Positions 33,035 to 40,162 of a stretch of DNA of 40,922 bases are shown here, piece by piece; within the stretch, counting starts at the first letter, position 1; each line of letters starts with the position of its first letter. Source of the DNA: a virus; the IMG/VR virus record IMGVR_UViG_3300027706_000283, positions 1 through 40,922 of that record; one strand, written 5' to 3'. The position numbers and the translations under genes were made by a program. The notes below the pieces were generated by a model. The model ran no database searches. It was not told the DNA's origin and saw only the letters and a program-made list of their open reading frames with translations.

Positions 33035-33234
33035 GATGCGATCGCCTCCTTGCGCGTTCTCGCCGCTGCGACGTATTCGGTCTGGCAAGGCTTGCAATAG
33101 ACCGACAACCCGAGGGTTGCGGTCCGGTTCGCGAAGAAGAAGTCGCGGTCGGCCGGCAGCCATTCGCGGCATTTCGGACAGCGCTTCTCGAGGACGCCGC
33201 CGACGACTCGCTGCGCCGAGAACGCCGGATTCAT
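33031..33234 (-). CDS. Small zinc-finger-like protein
   Basis: A 67-residue protein with CPKC (RCPKCREWLPADRDFFF) and CKPC (YCKPCQTEYVAAA), the common HNH-like/zinc ribbon pattern of small phage proteins annotated as endonuclease-associated or hypothetical. No HNH catalytic residues are present. It is coupled by ATGA on both sides. Confidence 0.65.
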   Translation of the reverse strand: MNPAFSAQRVVGGVLEKRCPKCREWLPADRDFFFANRTATLGLSVYCKPCQTEYVAAARTRKEAIAS

Positions 33235-33620
33235 GCCCCTGCCCTCAACAGATCTGCCGAATTGACCACCTCGACGTGGTCGATCGGCGAGAACAACTTC
33301 TTGCCTCCGACCGCGAGCAGCCGCGGGCTCTCGGCCGGTCCCTGATATCCGATGAATGGCCAGAGCGTCTCCTCGACCTCCTCGCGCGTGACCCGCGGGC
33401 TGTGGAAACGGACGAAGAGCCATGAGCGTCGCTCACTCCCGTGCGCGGTCGGCACGGAAAGGCGTCGCGTGTTTATTTTGAACTTCGCCGACGGGAACTT
33501 CAGTCGCAGATAGCGCTTCGCGAGCCTGGCCGCATCGGACAGCATCACGATGCGCGAGTACCCCTTGTTCGGCGCCTCGACGAGCAGCGACACGCCCAGG
33601 ACCTCGACCACTTCTCTCAT
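33231..33620 (-). CDS. Unknown early protein
   Basis: A 129-residue protein of mixed alpha/beta character, coupled by ATGA to both neighbours. Its start MREVVEVLGVSLLVEAPNKG, a central basic stretch (KRYLRLKFPSAKFKINTRR) and a WLFVRFHSPRVTREEVEETLW segment give no family match I recognise. Located between an HTH regulator and a zinc-finger protein in the early operon. Confidence 0.6.
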   Translation of the reverse strand: MREVVEVLGVSLLVEAPNKGYSRIVMLSDAARLAKRYLRLKFPSAKFKINTRRLSVPTAHGSERRSWLFVRFHSPRVTREEVEETLWPFIGYQGPAESPRLLAVGGKKLFSPIDHVEVVNSADLLRAGA

Positions 33621-33889
33621 GGCTCCGCCCTCCCGCCATCAATGGGCGCCGCTGCCGGCAGAAGCGTCGCAGGATCCGCGCCCAGGGCCTCGGCCACCTG
33701 GAAGAGCCGATCGACGCTGACGGACGTATGTCCGTTCTCCCATTCCTGGATCGTCTGGCGGACGACGCCGATCTTGGCCGCCAGTTGTAGCTGCGTGAGT
33801 CCGGCATACAGCCGCGCCCTCGCGATCCTGTGCCCCACTTCGCGCGAGACGGTCATGCCGCCCCGTTTTTCGCCCCTTGATCGCGTCAT
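33617..33889 (-). CDS. XRE-family helix-turn-helix regulator
   Basis: A 90-residue protein with a clear XRE HTH: RIARARLYAGLTQLQLAAKIGVVRQTIQEWENGHTSVSVDRLFQVAEALG, split here as recognition region LAAKIGVVRQTIQEWENG. It is a single-domain protein like Cro or a small repressor, with no peptidase domain, so not a RecA-cleavable repressor. It is coupled by ATGA to both neighbours, meaning it is expressed with the early genes. Confidence 0.85.
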   Translation of the reverse strand: MTRSRGEKRGGMTVSREVGHRIARARLYAGLTQLQLAAKIGVVRQTIQEWENGHTSVSVDRLFQVAEALGADPATLLPAAAPIDGGRAEP

Positions 33890-34134
33890 CGCTGAAATTC
33901 CTCCTTGAATCGGTCGTATGCCCGGTTACAGGTCCTGCACATATGCGGCAGGTGCATGCCTCCATATTGGGCGCACGCCCAGAGCGGAATGCGCTCCTGG
34001 GGACGCTCGGATCGCCGGATGCACTTCTCCCCGTCATCAACGTGGAAGAACGCGGTCTCGCCGAACTCGAGCCGTTCTTCTTTATGGTCGAAGGGGCGCT
34101 GGCACACGGCGCAGAGCCTGGGAGCGAGTTCCAC
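33886..34134 (-). CDS. Zinc-binding HNH-like small protein, unknown
   Basis: An 82-residue protein from GTG 34134 with AAGGAGAT upstream. The N-terminal LCAVCQRPFDHKEERLEFG and the C-terminal HMCRTCNRAYDRFKEEF give two CxxC pairs able to bind zinc. A middle KCIRRSERPQERIPLW is basic. It is the first gene after a 180-base gap in the operon, so its own promoter or an RNA-processing site may lie just upstream. Confidence 0.6.
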   Translation of the reverse strand: MELAPRLCAVCQRPFDHKEERLEFGETAFFHVDDGEKCIRRSERPQERIPLWACAQYGGMHLPHMCRTCNRAYDRFKEEFQR

Positions 34135-34315
34135 TTTTAATCTCCTTCTGGCTCTGCCGGCAGCTGCGGCGGGAATATTGACAATGTGGATGGGGATCTA
34201 GACATTCTGAGATTTCGGATTGAGCTCGCATTCATTGGGCTGGCGTACGTCTCGGAGCTCCGGCAGGACCTCCAGGATCGACAGCGGCAGATCGTCCTGG
34301 AGGTCCTGGACGCGG
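34135..34315 (-). other. Gap in the early operon with a 14-bp hairpin
   Basis: A perfect 14-bp inverted repeat (34264-34277 with 34295-34308, 17-base loop) lies just after the stop of the preceding gene, without a T tract. A 10-bp palindrome CTGCCGGCAG is at 34154-34163. On the minus strand one frame reads VQDLQDDLPLSILEVLPEL and ends at TAG 34199-34201; its codon use is like a gene, but there is no ATG, GTG or TTG start after the upstream stop, so I do not call it. Confidence 0.5.
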
Positions 34316-34762
34316 CTATGCCAGCTTGCCAGTCTTCACCGGACCAGCCGCCTCCGCCGTCGCGCCGTCGTCCTTGACCTTGCCCTTTCCGGACTTGAAG
34401 TCGAGTTTTGTCTGTCCCGGCACGTCGCCGGTCTTCTTCGCGTCATCCGCCTCGGCCTTCTCCAGCTTCTCGCGCAGTTTCGCGTCAAGCGGGACCTCGT
34501 CCTGCGCGATGCCTACCAGGTTTTCGATGTCCTTGTCGCGCGGCACGATATTGGAGATCGCGCGGCGCAGGACGTCGATGTCCCAGTCGACGAAGCTGCA
34601 GCAATCTAGGTACGCCGAGCGCAGCTTCTGGATGGACTTTGCGTGTTCCTTGATTGCATCCTCATCAGTAATGAGTGGCGTCGGCAGCTCGGCCAGACAC
34701 TTCCTAATCGCCTTGCGCGCTGCCTGGCGCTTCAGAATGTCGTTGTATGCATTAATCCCCAA
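34316..34762 (-). CDS. Unknown early protein with QTKLDF C-terminal motif
   Basis: A 148-residue protein from TTG 34762 (AAAGGAGG upstream), overlapping the stop of the RusA-like gene by 11 bases. The first 100 residues are helical (YNDILKRQAARKAIRKCLAEL, RDKDIENLVGIAQDEV). The tail is disordered and Lys/Asp-rich and carries GQTKLDFKSGKGK, loosely resembling clamp-binding peptides. Position among replication and recombination genes suggests a DNA-related role, but the family is not recognised. Confidence 0.6.
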   Translation of the reverse strand: MGINAYNDILKRQAARKAIRKCLAELPTPLITDEDAIKEHAKSIQKLRSAYLDCCSFVDWDIDVLRRAISNIVPRDKDIENLVGIAQDEVPLDAKLREKLEKAEADDAKKTGDVPGQTKLDFKSGKGKVKDDGATAEAAGPVKTGKLA

Positions 34763-35237
34763 TGTCGCCTCCTTTGACAGCCTCCGCGACCGTCTTCGTC
34801 TGCATCCGATGGATCTCAATGGTCACGCCCGGCCGCTCGCCCGGCAGGCAATAGCGCTTTTCCGCCTCGCGTGACGCGATCTGTGAATCGTCGAGCCAGG
34901 TAATGCCTGTCAGCGCATCCTCCGTTGATCTGAGTATCTTCGTGAGGTCGGGCTTCGTGACGTGCCATATGGGCGCCGACTCCTTCAGCAGGTGTGCGTT
35001 CTTTCCGGTCCGGAAGTGGGACTTCGGACGCGGGAAGCGGAATTTGCAGCTCATGGCGAGCGGGCCGTCTACCGGAGCGCCTGAATACTGCGCGACGGCG
35101 GCCGCCTGGACGTCGCCTCGCCAGTATTTCGTCTTCGGGTTATCCGGGCGCACGAACATCCGCCCCGTCGACCTGTTCACGCCGCCGATCTTGCTCCCGC
35201 CAGGCTGCGGGATTCCGACGACCTCGATGCGGATCAT
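34752..35237 (-). CDS. RusA-like Holliday junction resolvase
   Basis: A 161-residue nuclease-like protein. It begins with the RusA-type strand IRIEVVGIPQPGGSK, has a WRGDVQAAAV helix, and the core KPDLTKILRSTEDALTG followed by DDSQIASREAEKRY. In E. coli RusA three aspartates bind metal (RDLDN and EDD); here the second one of the first motif is Thr (PDLTK), a variant seen in many phage homologues. It would resolve recombination or replication junctions before packaging. ATG 35237 shares ATGA with the upstream gene. Confidence 0.85.
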   Translation of the reverse strand: MIRIEVVGIPQPGGSKIGGVNRSTGRMFVRPDNPKTKYWRGDVQAAAVAQYSGAPVDGPLAMSCKFRFPRPKSHFRTGKNAHLLKESAPIWHVTKPDLTKILRSTEDALTGITWLDDSQIASREAEKRYCLPGERPGVTIEIHRMQTKTVAEAVKGGDIGD

Positions 35238-35545
35238 GCCGCCTCTCCCGCGAGAGCAAGACCCACGGCGCGGACGCCTTCGAGCATCGTTGCGGTGTCC
35301 GCCTTAAGAGACTCGATCAGCCCGGCCAGCTCCGGCGACACGTCGCCGCCGTCCAGCCGCGTGAGCAGCTCGTCGAGCGCTCCGCTGAACGGGCCGACGG
35401 CTCGCCGGAGACCGTTGTATGCGTCGCGCGCGTCGTCCAGGATCATGTAGGCGCTGCGTCCGTCGGCTTGCGTCAGCAATCCGTGATATCGATTGATCGA
35501 GTCGAGAGCTGCCGAGACCGTCTCAGCCGTGGGTGTCGTCTGCAT
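35234..35545 (-). CDS. Helical protein, unknown
   Basis: A 103-residue all-helical protein, moderately acidic, with AGGAGGAACG before ATG 35545. Segments ALDSINRYHGLLTQADGR and LDELLTRLDGGDVSPELAGLIESL suggest a small helical bundle. No cysteines and no known motif. It overlaps the RusA-like gene by ATGA. Confidence 0.6.
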   Translation of the reverse strand: MQTTPTAETVSAALDSINRYHGLLTQADGRSAYMILDDARDAYNGLRRAVGPFSGALDELLTRLDGGDVSPELAGLIESLKADTATMLEGVRAVGLALAGEAA

Positions 35546-35554
35546 CGTTCCTCC

Positions 35555-36100
35555 TTACCTTCTTGCTGCCAAAAAGCCCGCGCCCAGTCCGACCGTCGGC
35601 GGGACGCTGAACGTCAAGAGCTGCCATACTGTCCAGCAGTTCGGTCGCCGCTCCTTCCAGGGACGGTCGTCGCGCACGCCGGGCAAGCGGTGATCCGCTT
35701 CCTTCGTAATTACCGAGCCGTCCGGCTTCAGGACCGTATAGAACCAGGCCGTCTCTTTCCCGGGGACCAGCTTGGCCGTCTTCCAAGACCGCGCCCTGCG
35801 ATGCGTGCGCACCAGCCCCAAGATCGTCATCTTGTTTCTGAAGACGCCGTTGCTGATGGTCGTTTTTGAGCCGGCGACCTCGTCCTGGTCGTCGGGCGCG
35901 TTCGACCCGCGGAGGTCCTGGACCTGCGATAGCGGTCTCCCGTAAAAACAGCCCGCGCATCCGGCTCCGCCCCCGCTCGCGACCGCCGGCGATGCGAGCG
36001 ACAGGCAAAGGCTAAATACAATTAGCGCGCGGGTCCCAATCCGGATCCGGCTCGGGCTCCTGTGAGGGTCGACGGCTTTGACCCAGTTTCCATACCTCAT
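35555..36100 (-). CDS. Exported/membrane-anchored protein, unknown
   Basis: A 181-residue protein with a long basic N-terminus followed by a hydrophobic signal (RALIVFSLCLSLASPAVASG), a short Cys-containing segment (GCAGCFYG), a soluble middle region, and a C-terminal hydrophobic segment (WTVWQLLTFSVPPTVGLGAGF) ending AARR. It should therefore span or face the periplasm. ATG 36100 has AAGGAG upstream and overlaps the preceding gene by 89 bases. Membrane proteins in early operons often act in superinfection exclusion or host takeover; that is only a guess here. Confidence 0.6.
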   Translation of the reverse strand: MRYGNWVKAVDPHRSPSRIRIGTRALIVFSLCLSLASPAVASGGGAGCAGCFYGRPLSQVQDLRGSNAPDDQDEVAGSKTTISNGVFRNKMTILGLVRTHRRARSWKTAKLVPGKETAWFYTVLKPDGSVITKEADHRLPGVRDDRPWKERRPNCWTVWQLLTFSVPPTVGLGAGFLAARR

Positions 36101-36395
36101 GAGTTATCGCTCCTTCTTTTTTCGCGATGATTGCGCAACACAGCGCGCAATCGGCCATTAGCGCGAGCACTTCGCGCAGGTCGGGGTCGTGCCCGGCCTC
36201 GAGCAGCCGCCGAAAGGATAGCTGCACAAGGTTGATGAGCCGCGGGACCGTCTCGGCGCACAGGTCCACGCTTGTGCCCTGACTGACGGTCTCAGCCTCG
36301 ACGAGCCGTCGCTCCATCTCGGCGGCGAATGCGGCCACGAACGGGCGCAGCTGCGGGCCCGGGCCGCCGATGTCTGCTTCGATCTGCGATCTCAT
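36012..36395 (-). CDS. Helical early protein, unknown
   Basis: A 127-residue helical protein with ATGA overlap to the upstream gene. The middle is hydrophobic and Cys-containing (LALMADCALCCAIIAKKEG) and the tail is Pro/Asp-rich (SQEPEPDPDWDPRAN). No family is recognised. Confidence 0.6.
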   Translation of the reverse strand: MRSQIEADIGGPGPQLRPFVAAFAAEMERRLVEAETVSQGTSVDLCAETVPRLINLVQLSFRRLLEAGHDPDLREVLALMADCALCCAIIAKKEGAITHEVWKLGQSRRPSQEPEPDPDWDPRANCI

Positions 36396-36733
36396 GACGC
36401 CTCCATTCTTGGCATGACCGATATATCCACGTGCAGGTTAGGGCTCAAATGGATCGTGTAAGCGACGCGGCCGTGGGGCTTCTGTGCTGGCGCCGGCCAG
36501 GACGGGTCTTTAAGCGCCTCATCTGCGTCGTGCAAATATGCGTTCGGAAATTCAAACTTGTAGGCGCACGCCACGGCCCGGACGAAGTCGTGCCCGTCTA
36601 TCGCGCCATCCGTCCAGGGCGCTGCGATCAAATCCAAGTCGCGCACGCCCGACCCATGCAGCCCGATGGCATACCCGTACCCGAATGCGACTATCCTTGC
36701 GACCGCGAGCGCCCGCTCGTATATGTCATTCAT
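36392..36733 (-). CDS. Nucleotidyltransferase-fold-like phage protein
   Basis: A 113-residue protein with GLHGSGVRDLDLIAAPWTD near residue 24, which fits the GS...DxD signature of the nucleotidyltransferase fold, followed by conserved KPHGRVAYTIHL and VDISVMPR. Proteins of this pattern occur in many phage early operons without assigned function. The DLD acidic pair could bind metal, but it is smaller than most active transferases. ATGA overlaps tie it to both neighbours. Confidence 0.65.
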   Translation of the reverse strand: MNDIYERALAVARIVAFGYGYAIGLHGSGVRDLDLIAAPWTDGAIDGHDFVRAVACAYKFEFPNAYLHDADEALKDPSWPAPAQKPHGRVAYTIHLSPNLHVDISVMPRMEAS

Positions 36734-37248
36734 GACGCCTCCTTCGGCGTGACGCCGCCTATCTCGTGCCCTTCAGCGGCCATTGCCAGGATCGGCTCCC
36801 AGTCGTCGACCACCACGACAATGCGTTCCTCGAGCCGGACCGGCAAGAGCTCCTGGACGTCGGGTGGCTGTTCCGCGTACCACGCTCCGAACGCATCCTC
36901 GTCAATGCTCCAGCAAGGAGCTTTCTGCGCGGACTCGCGAGAGGGCCCTTCCCCGAGACGGCCAAGCACCGAGTTGTAACGCTCCCAGGTGAATCCATCG
37001 GCGTTGTATAGGACGGGTCCTGCGTCGTCGTTCCGCATCAACGTGCCGGCATCGCGCAGCATGACATCGACCTTGTCCTGGGACATTCCCAGCTCGGCTC
37101 CGCGCGCGTACAAAAGCGAGAGCTCATCCGTGCCGGGGAAGAGCGGCGTCGCGTCTGGGTCGCATCCGCTCTCTGGCATCGGGCGGTTTTTCCGCTCCTC
37201 TCGCGCCTTGGCCGCGAGCTCGGCAAGCGTCTTTCCCGGTCCGCTCAT
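36730..37248 (-). CDS. Unknown early protein
   Basis: A 172-residue protein. The N-terminus is basic and helical (KTLAELAAKAREERKNRP), the middle contains a segment with ELGMSQDKVDVMLRDAG, and the C-terminus has strands with hydrophobic runs (LEERIVVVVDDWEPILAMA). No motif that I recognise. It is coupled by ATGA to both neighbours. Confidence 0.6.
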   Translation of the reverse strand: MSGPGKTLAELAAKAREERKNRPMPESGCDPDATPLFPGTDELSLLYARGAELGMSQDKVDVMLRDAGTLMRNDDAGPVLYNADGFTWERYNSVLGRLGEGPSRESAQKAPCWSIDEDAFGAWYAEQPPDVQELLPVRLEERIVVVVDDWEPILAMAAEGHEIGGVTPKEAS

Positions 37249-38015
37249 GAGTCGACCTCCTCGAACTCACCTGCGGCGGACAGCCGATAGAGCACGTCCG
37301 GCCTTATGCCGTTCTCGCCGACCTTGCTGGCGCGGATCGCAATGATCTCGCCATCCGCCCCGAGATGCACGAGGCAGATCGCCCCACCCGCGCCGGCGCG
37401 TGCCGCATTGGCGAAGCCAAGGCCACAGGACACGGAGCCTGCTCCGGCGGTGCTTGCGTGGCTGTACCTACCGGCGGTGCTTGCATGGCTGGACTTACCG
37501 GCGGTGCTTGCGTGGCTGTACCTACCGGCGGTGCTTGCATGGCTGCACTCTCCGGCGGTGCTTGCGTGGCTGTTATCAGCCGTCGTGTGCGCCTCATCGG
37601 AAGCGTTCGCCGCCTTGGTCGCCTCGTCGGCGATCCTCTTCCACTCCTGCGCAATCTGCCGCAGTGCGCCATTGATGCCGCCAGCGTAAGCGATTTTCCC
37701 ACGCGGGAATTTCACCTTGCCGCCCAGGTCGATGCACTCCTCCCGGCGAACACCGATAACCCACCACAGCGCGTCAGGGGCCGAGCTCAATAGCGACCAG
37801 TCGCCGACGCCGTCTAGGCAGCCATGCAGGCCATTGCCACATTCATTTGTCGGCGCCCAGTCCGGGCACTCGACGGTCGCGCCGATCTCGCGTGGCCAAA
37901 TGAATCCATTGTGCGAGCGGCCGTCCGCCGCGCTTGTGCGGATGACGTATGCGTCAGGCTCAAATGCGGTCGTGGTGCCCTTCGCTGGCTTGGTAGCGGT
38001 TTTCTTCTTAGGCAT
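37245..38015 (-). CDS. DUF7666-like protein with nine-residue tandem repeats
   Basis: A 256-residue protein from ATG 38015 (GGAGGGCGAG upstream). The N-terminal half has a beta domain with SHNGFIWPREIGATVECPDW, NECGNGLHGCLDG and VKFPRGKIAYAGG, as in phage DUF7666 proteins. Residues about 147-191 are five copies of SHASTAGxx, a pattern like the beta-roll heads of YadA-type adhesins. The end (GGAICLVHLGADGEIIAIRAS ... PDVLYRLSAAGEFEEV) is a conserved beta module. Function is unknown; repeats may vary in number between related phages. It overlaps the end of the ATPase gene. Confidence 0.75.
   Translation of the reverse strand: MPKKKTATKPAKGTTTAFEPDAYVIRTSAADGRSHNGFIWPREIGATVECPDWAPTNECGNGLHGCLDGVGDWSLLSSAPDALWWVIGVRREECIDLGGKVKFPRGKIAYAGGINGALRQIAQEWKRIADEATKAANASDEAHTTADNSHASTAGECSHASTAGRYSHASTAGKSSHASTAGRYSHASTAGAGSVSCGLGFANAARAGAGGAICLVHLGADGEIIAIRASKVGENGIRPDVLYRLSAAGEFEEVDS
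37444..37578. repeat. Five tandem 27-bp repeats inside the DUF7666-like gene
   Basis: Units begin at 37444, 37471, 37498, 37525 and 37552 with CCGGCGGTGCTTGC on the plus strand. They are in frame (nine codons each) and differ mainly at the last two codons. Alternate units share the same variant (TGTACCTA), suggesting expansion by a two-unit step. Confidence 0.9.
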
Positions 38016-39042
38016 CTCGCCCTCCATTCTTAATGCGCTCCTCGAGCGCCGCAATCTGATCGGCCGTCGCCGTGGACTTCCAACTCTCGCCCAGCTCCGC
38101 GGACGCCAGTTTCTTGACCTGGGCGACTGACCAGCCGGGGCCGGTCTTCGACGTCACGCGGAACAAGAAGCTATTGACGGCCTTCTCGCCTGCTGGCGCG
38201 CCAACGGCGGCATGTGTCTCTCTCGCATCCTGCGCGTTCACGGAAGACTGTGCGTTATTCACACCCGCGCGGGCCTCGTTCACGGGCTGCGTCTTCTTGT
38301 TCACCGGAGGCTTTGCATCGTTCACCGGAGGCCGCCGCGTTGGCTCTTGCGCGCCATTCTGTTCTCCGGCATTCAAGAAGTCGAGCAGGATCTGCGCGAA
38401 CTCTTGGCCGGGAAGCTCGAATACGGCCCGGTCGAGGCGCCGGCATCGCGTCTTGTCGATCCGCAGCGTGTGCTCATGGTCGAGATCACCCGTTACGGTG
38501 AACTCGAAGTCGAAGTCCCGACGGATCGCCGGCTTCGTACCGAGCTTCTCAACCACGAGCTTTCCCTGCTCGTCGCGGCCCATAGACCATTCGGTCGCGG
38601 CCCTCGCGGTCGCGATGATATGCGCGCGGCTCGAAAGGATCGCGTCAAATAGCTGCTTCCACTTCTTGCCGGCACGATTCCAGAGCGAGACCGTGTTCCT
38701 CGTGTTTGTCCGGATGGCTTCCGCATCGACCCACGCGGTCAACCACTCCCACGGATGCGAGAGACTGTCGATGCCGATTACGTCGCAGCCGTCTGCCTCC
38801 AGGGCCTTAATCGCCTTGATGTAGTTGTCGACCGACGGCTCGACCATGTCAACGTGCCGGAAGCGGAACTCGTCGGCATACAGCGCGGCGCTCCGATGCT
38901 CCGAATCAATCACACCCAGCCGCGCGCCCATGTGCTGCCCCACGTTCAGCATCGTGTAGGTCTTGCCGCTGCCCGCGCGACCCACTAGCAGGACCCGCGC
39001 CCTCTCTTGTTTCTTTACAGCATCAGTGATAATAACGTCCAT
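38008..39042 (-). CDS. Sak4/AAA_24-like ATP-binding recombination protein
   Basis: A 344-residue RecA-fold NTPase. Walker A is VGRAGSGKTYTM near residue 20-28 and Walker B is CDVIGIDSLS near 85-94; a later KPAIRRDFDFEFTV and RIDKTRCRR fit the phage AAA_24/Sak4 type. These act in single-strand annealing and phage recombination. The linker (about 233-268) is a sevenfold-residue repeat with VN at each unit. The C-terminus (about 285-344) is a separate small domain (TSKTGPGWSVAQVKKLASAE). The start overlaps the preceding stop (TAATG). A cognate single-strand binding protein is not recognised in the window. Confidence 0.85.
   Translation of the reverse strand: MDVIITDAVKKQERARVLLVGRAGSGKTYTMLNVGQHMGARLGVIDSEHRSAALYADEFRFRHVDMVEPSVDNYIKAIKALEADGCDVIGIDSLSHPWEWLTAWVDAEAIRTNTRNTVSLWNRAGKKWKQLFDAILSSRAHIIATARAATEWSMGRDEQGKLVVEKLGTKPAIRRDFDFEFTVTGDLDHEHTLRIDKTRCRRLDRAVFELPGQEFAQILLDFLNAGEQNGAQEPTRRPPVNDAKPPVNKKTQPVNEARAGVNNAQSSVNAQDARETHAAVGAPAGEKAVNSFLFRVTSKTGPGWSVAQVKKLASAELGESWKSTATADQIAALEERIKNGGRDA
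38237..38341. repeat. 21-bp in-frame repeats in the ATPase linker
   Basis: TTCA (part of GTTCAC, coding VN on the minus strand) recurs exactly every 21 bases at 38237, 38258, 38279, 38300 and 38321. The encoded units are PPVNDAK, PPVNKKT, QPVNEAR, AGVNNAQ and SSVNAQD, a degenerating seven-residue tandem repeat in a disordered linker. Confidence 0.8.
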
Positions 39043-39386
39043 TACGGCTTATCTCCCGTGCTTGCAGCTAGGCGGTCGCGATCCCAGCGCAGCGTCGAGA
39101 TCTCCGTCTTGTAAATCTCGATCTGCGCGAGCGCGGCCGCGTGCATTGCCTCAGCTTGATGGTAGCGGCGTACAGCCTCCCTCACGCGTTCGACTAGCGA
39201 CGCGGCGCAGTGCGCGATATTGTCGAGCGCCTCGTGAGCGTCCGCGACCTCCGTCTCGAGCGCCGCCCATCGCTTATATGTGAAGCTCTGGCGCTGCTCG
39301 GCGCGCTGGTCCGGCGTCGGCGTCTGGCGCGAGCGCCATGTCGGGCACGCGTCGCAGACGATGCCGCCGATGTGACTACAGGTCAT
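39042..39386 (-). CDS. Helical protein with N-terminal Cys cluster, unknown
   Basis: A 114-residue protein starting at ATG 39386, sharing ATGA with the preceding gene. It begins MTCSHIGGIVCDACP, which may bind zinc, followed by a long coiled coil (WAALETEVADAHEALDNIAH to RWDRDRLAAS). It overlaps the ATPase gene by TAATG, so it is co-translated with it. Function unknown. Confidence 0.65.
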   Translation of the reverse strand: MTCSHIGGIVCDACPTWRSRQTPTPDQRAEQRQSFTYKRWAALETEVADAHEALDNIAHCAASLVERVREAVRRYHQAEAMHAAALAQIEIYKTEISTLRWDRDRLAASTGDKP

Positions 39387-39856
39387 GATACGTGCCTCCA
39401 TGTCTTGCCATTGCGCACCGACAGCACGGTCGTCCTGGCGACGCCGAGGGCGGCCGCGATCCTCGCATCCGGTACATGCTCGCCAATCAGCCGGATTAGT
39501 CTGACCTCGTTCTCCGTCAGTTTCGACTCCGGCCGGGCTTCCCCCTTGCGAATAATGCCCGTCGCGACTGCGTGCTCCATGTTCTGCTTTTGCGTGCCCG
39601 CGAAGATATGTTTCGGATTGCAGCATGGTGGATTGTTGCAGGAGTGGCAGCCGTTCTCGGTCTTGCCGAGGGCGACGCCATTGGCGATCGCATATGCGAC
39701 CCGATGCGCCTTGCGCGTCTCGCCTTTCCGGAGCGCGAAGTTGCCGTAGCCGCGATCATCGCGCGCGGCCATCCACGGCCAGCACGCATCAGGGCCAGCG
39801 CTCCGGTCGACTTTCGACCAGAATCGTTCTATTACCGCCGGATGCAAGTCTGCCAT
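39383..39856 (-). CDS. HNH endonuclease with C-terminal HTH (homing type)
   Basis: A 157-residue HNH_3-type nuclease: CWPWMAARDDRGYGNF, KAHRVAYAIANG with the first histidine, then CHSCNNPPCCNPKHIFAGTQKQNM supplying the zinc ligands and HNH residues. The C-terminus SKLTENEVRLIRLIGEHV and DARIAAALGVARTTVLSVRNG is a helix-turn-helix that would read DNA. Free-standing homing endonucleases of phages look like this. It is the first gene after the 475-base structured non-coding region; its own ribosome site is weak (GGCGGAC). Confidence 0.85.
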   Translation of the reverse strand: MADLHPAVIERFWSKVDRSAGPDACWPWMAARDDRGYGNFALRKGETRKAHRVAYAIANGVALGKTENGCHSCNNPPCCNPKHIFAGTQKQNMEHAVATGIIRKGEARPESKLTENEVRLIRLIGEHVPDARIAAALGVARTTVLSVRNGKTWRHVS

Positions 39857-39904
39857 AAGCTGTCCGCCACCGTATCCGGTGACGCCCCCGTCATGTCTGT
39901 CTAG

Positions 39905-39957
39905 GGTCCGTAGGAGATGGGCCGCGCTCCCAGCGGTAGGCCCATCTCCTACGGACC
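39905..39957 (-). other. Perfect 19-bp inverted repeat hairpin
   Basis: GGTCCGTAGGAGATGGGCC (39905-39923) is repeated exactly inverted at 39939-39957, with a 15-base loop that itself contains CGCT-CCC-AGCG. There is no T tract on either strand, so it is not an ordinary terminator. It lies 48 bases before the HNH start on the minus strand. It could be an RNA structure protecting or regulating the HNH mRNA, a protein-binding cruciform, or a processing site. Confidence 0.85.
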
Positions 39958-40055
39958 TTCGACTCCAGCCCTGTACTTCGCGGCTTGTGTGACGGTCCGG
40001 GGCTGCTTAACCTATGTTCCGTCGCATCGCCAGCCAAGCACAGGCCCAGGTCTCC

Positions 40056-40154
40056 AAGGCAGAGCCCCCGCATTGCTGCGGTTGGCTCGGGATCAAAATT
40101 GGTGATCTTTATCCAATCACCGCCGGCGGTGTCACCGGGGGACGGCTCTGCCTT
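40056..40154 (-). ncRNA. Candidate structured RNA closed by a 15-bp bulged stem
   Basis: Read on the minus strand, AAGGCAGAG (complement of 40146-40154), a 4-base bulge and CCCCCG (complement of 40136-40141) pair with CGGGGG (complement of 40065-40070) and CTCTGCCTT (complement of 40056-40064). Inside are the 14-base palindrome CACCGCCGGCGGTG (40118-40131) and alternative stems GGTGAT/ATCACC and GATCA/TGATC that share bases and exclude each other. It begins within a few bases of the predicted transcription start. A riboswitch-like leader, small RNA or origin-type structure are all possible; no known family is recognised. Confidence 0.5.
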
Positions 40155-40162
40155 TGGGTGGA

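Noticed and set aside
34186-34377. Plus-strand small protein in the operon gap
   Set aside because: It runs against the operon, overlaps a minus-strand gene, has no ribosome site and lacks a convincing promoter, although the peptide looks helical.
35523-36008. Alternative minus-strand frame beside the exported protein
   Set aside because: The overlapping frame 35555-36100 has a signal peptide, a C-terminal membrane segment and a ribosome site; this one has only Arg/Gly-rich sequence.
37444-37578. Possible CRISPR array
   Set aside because: The 27-bp units are contiguous, without spacers, and encode an in-frame protein repeat.
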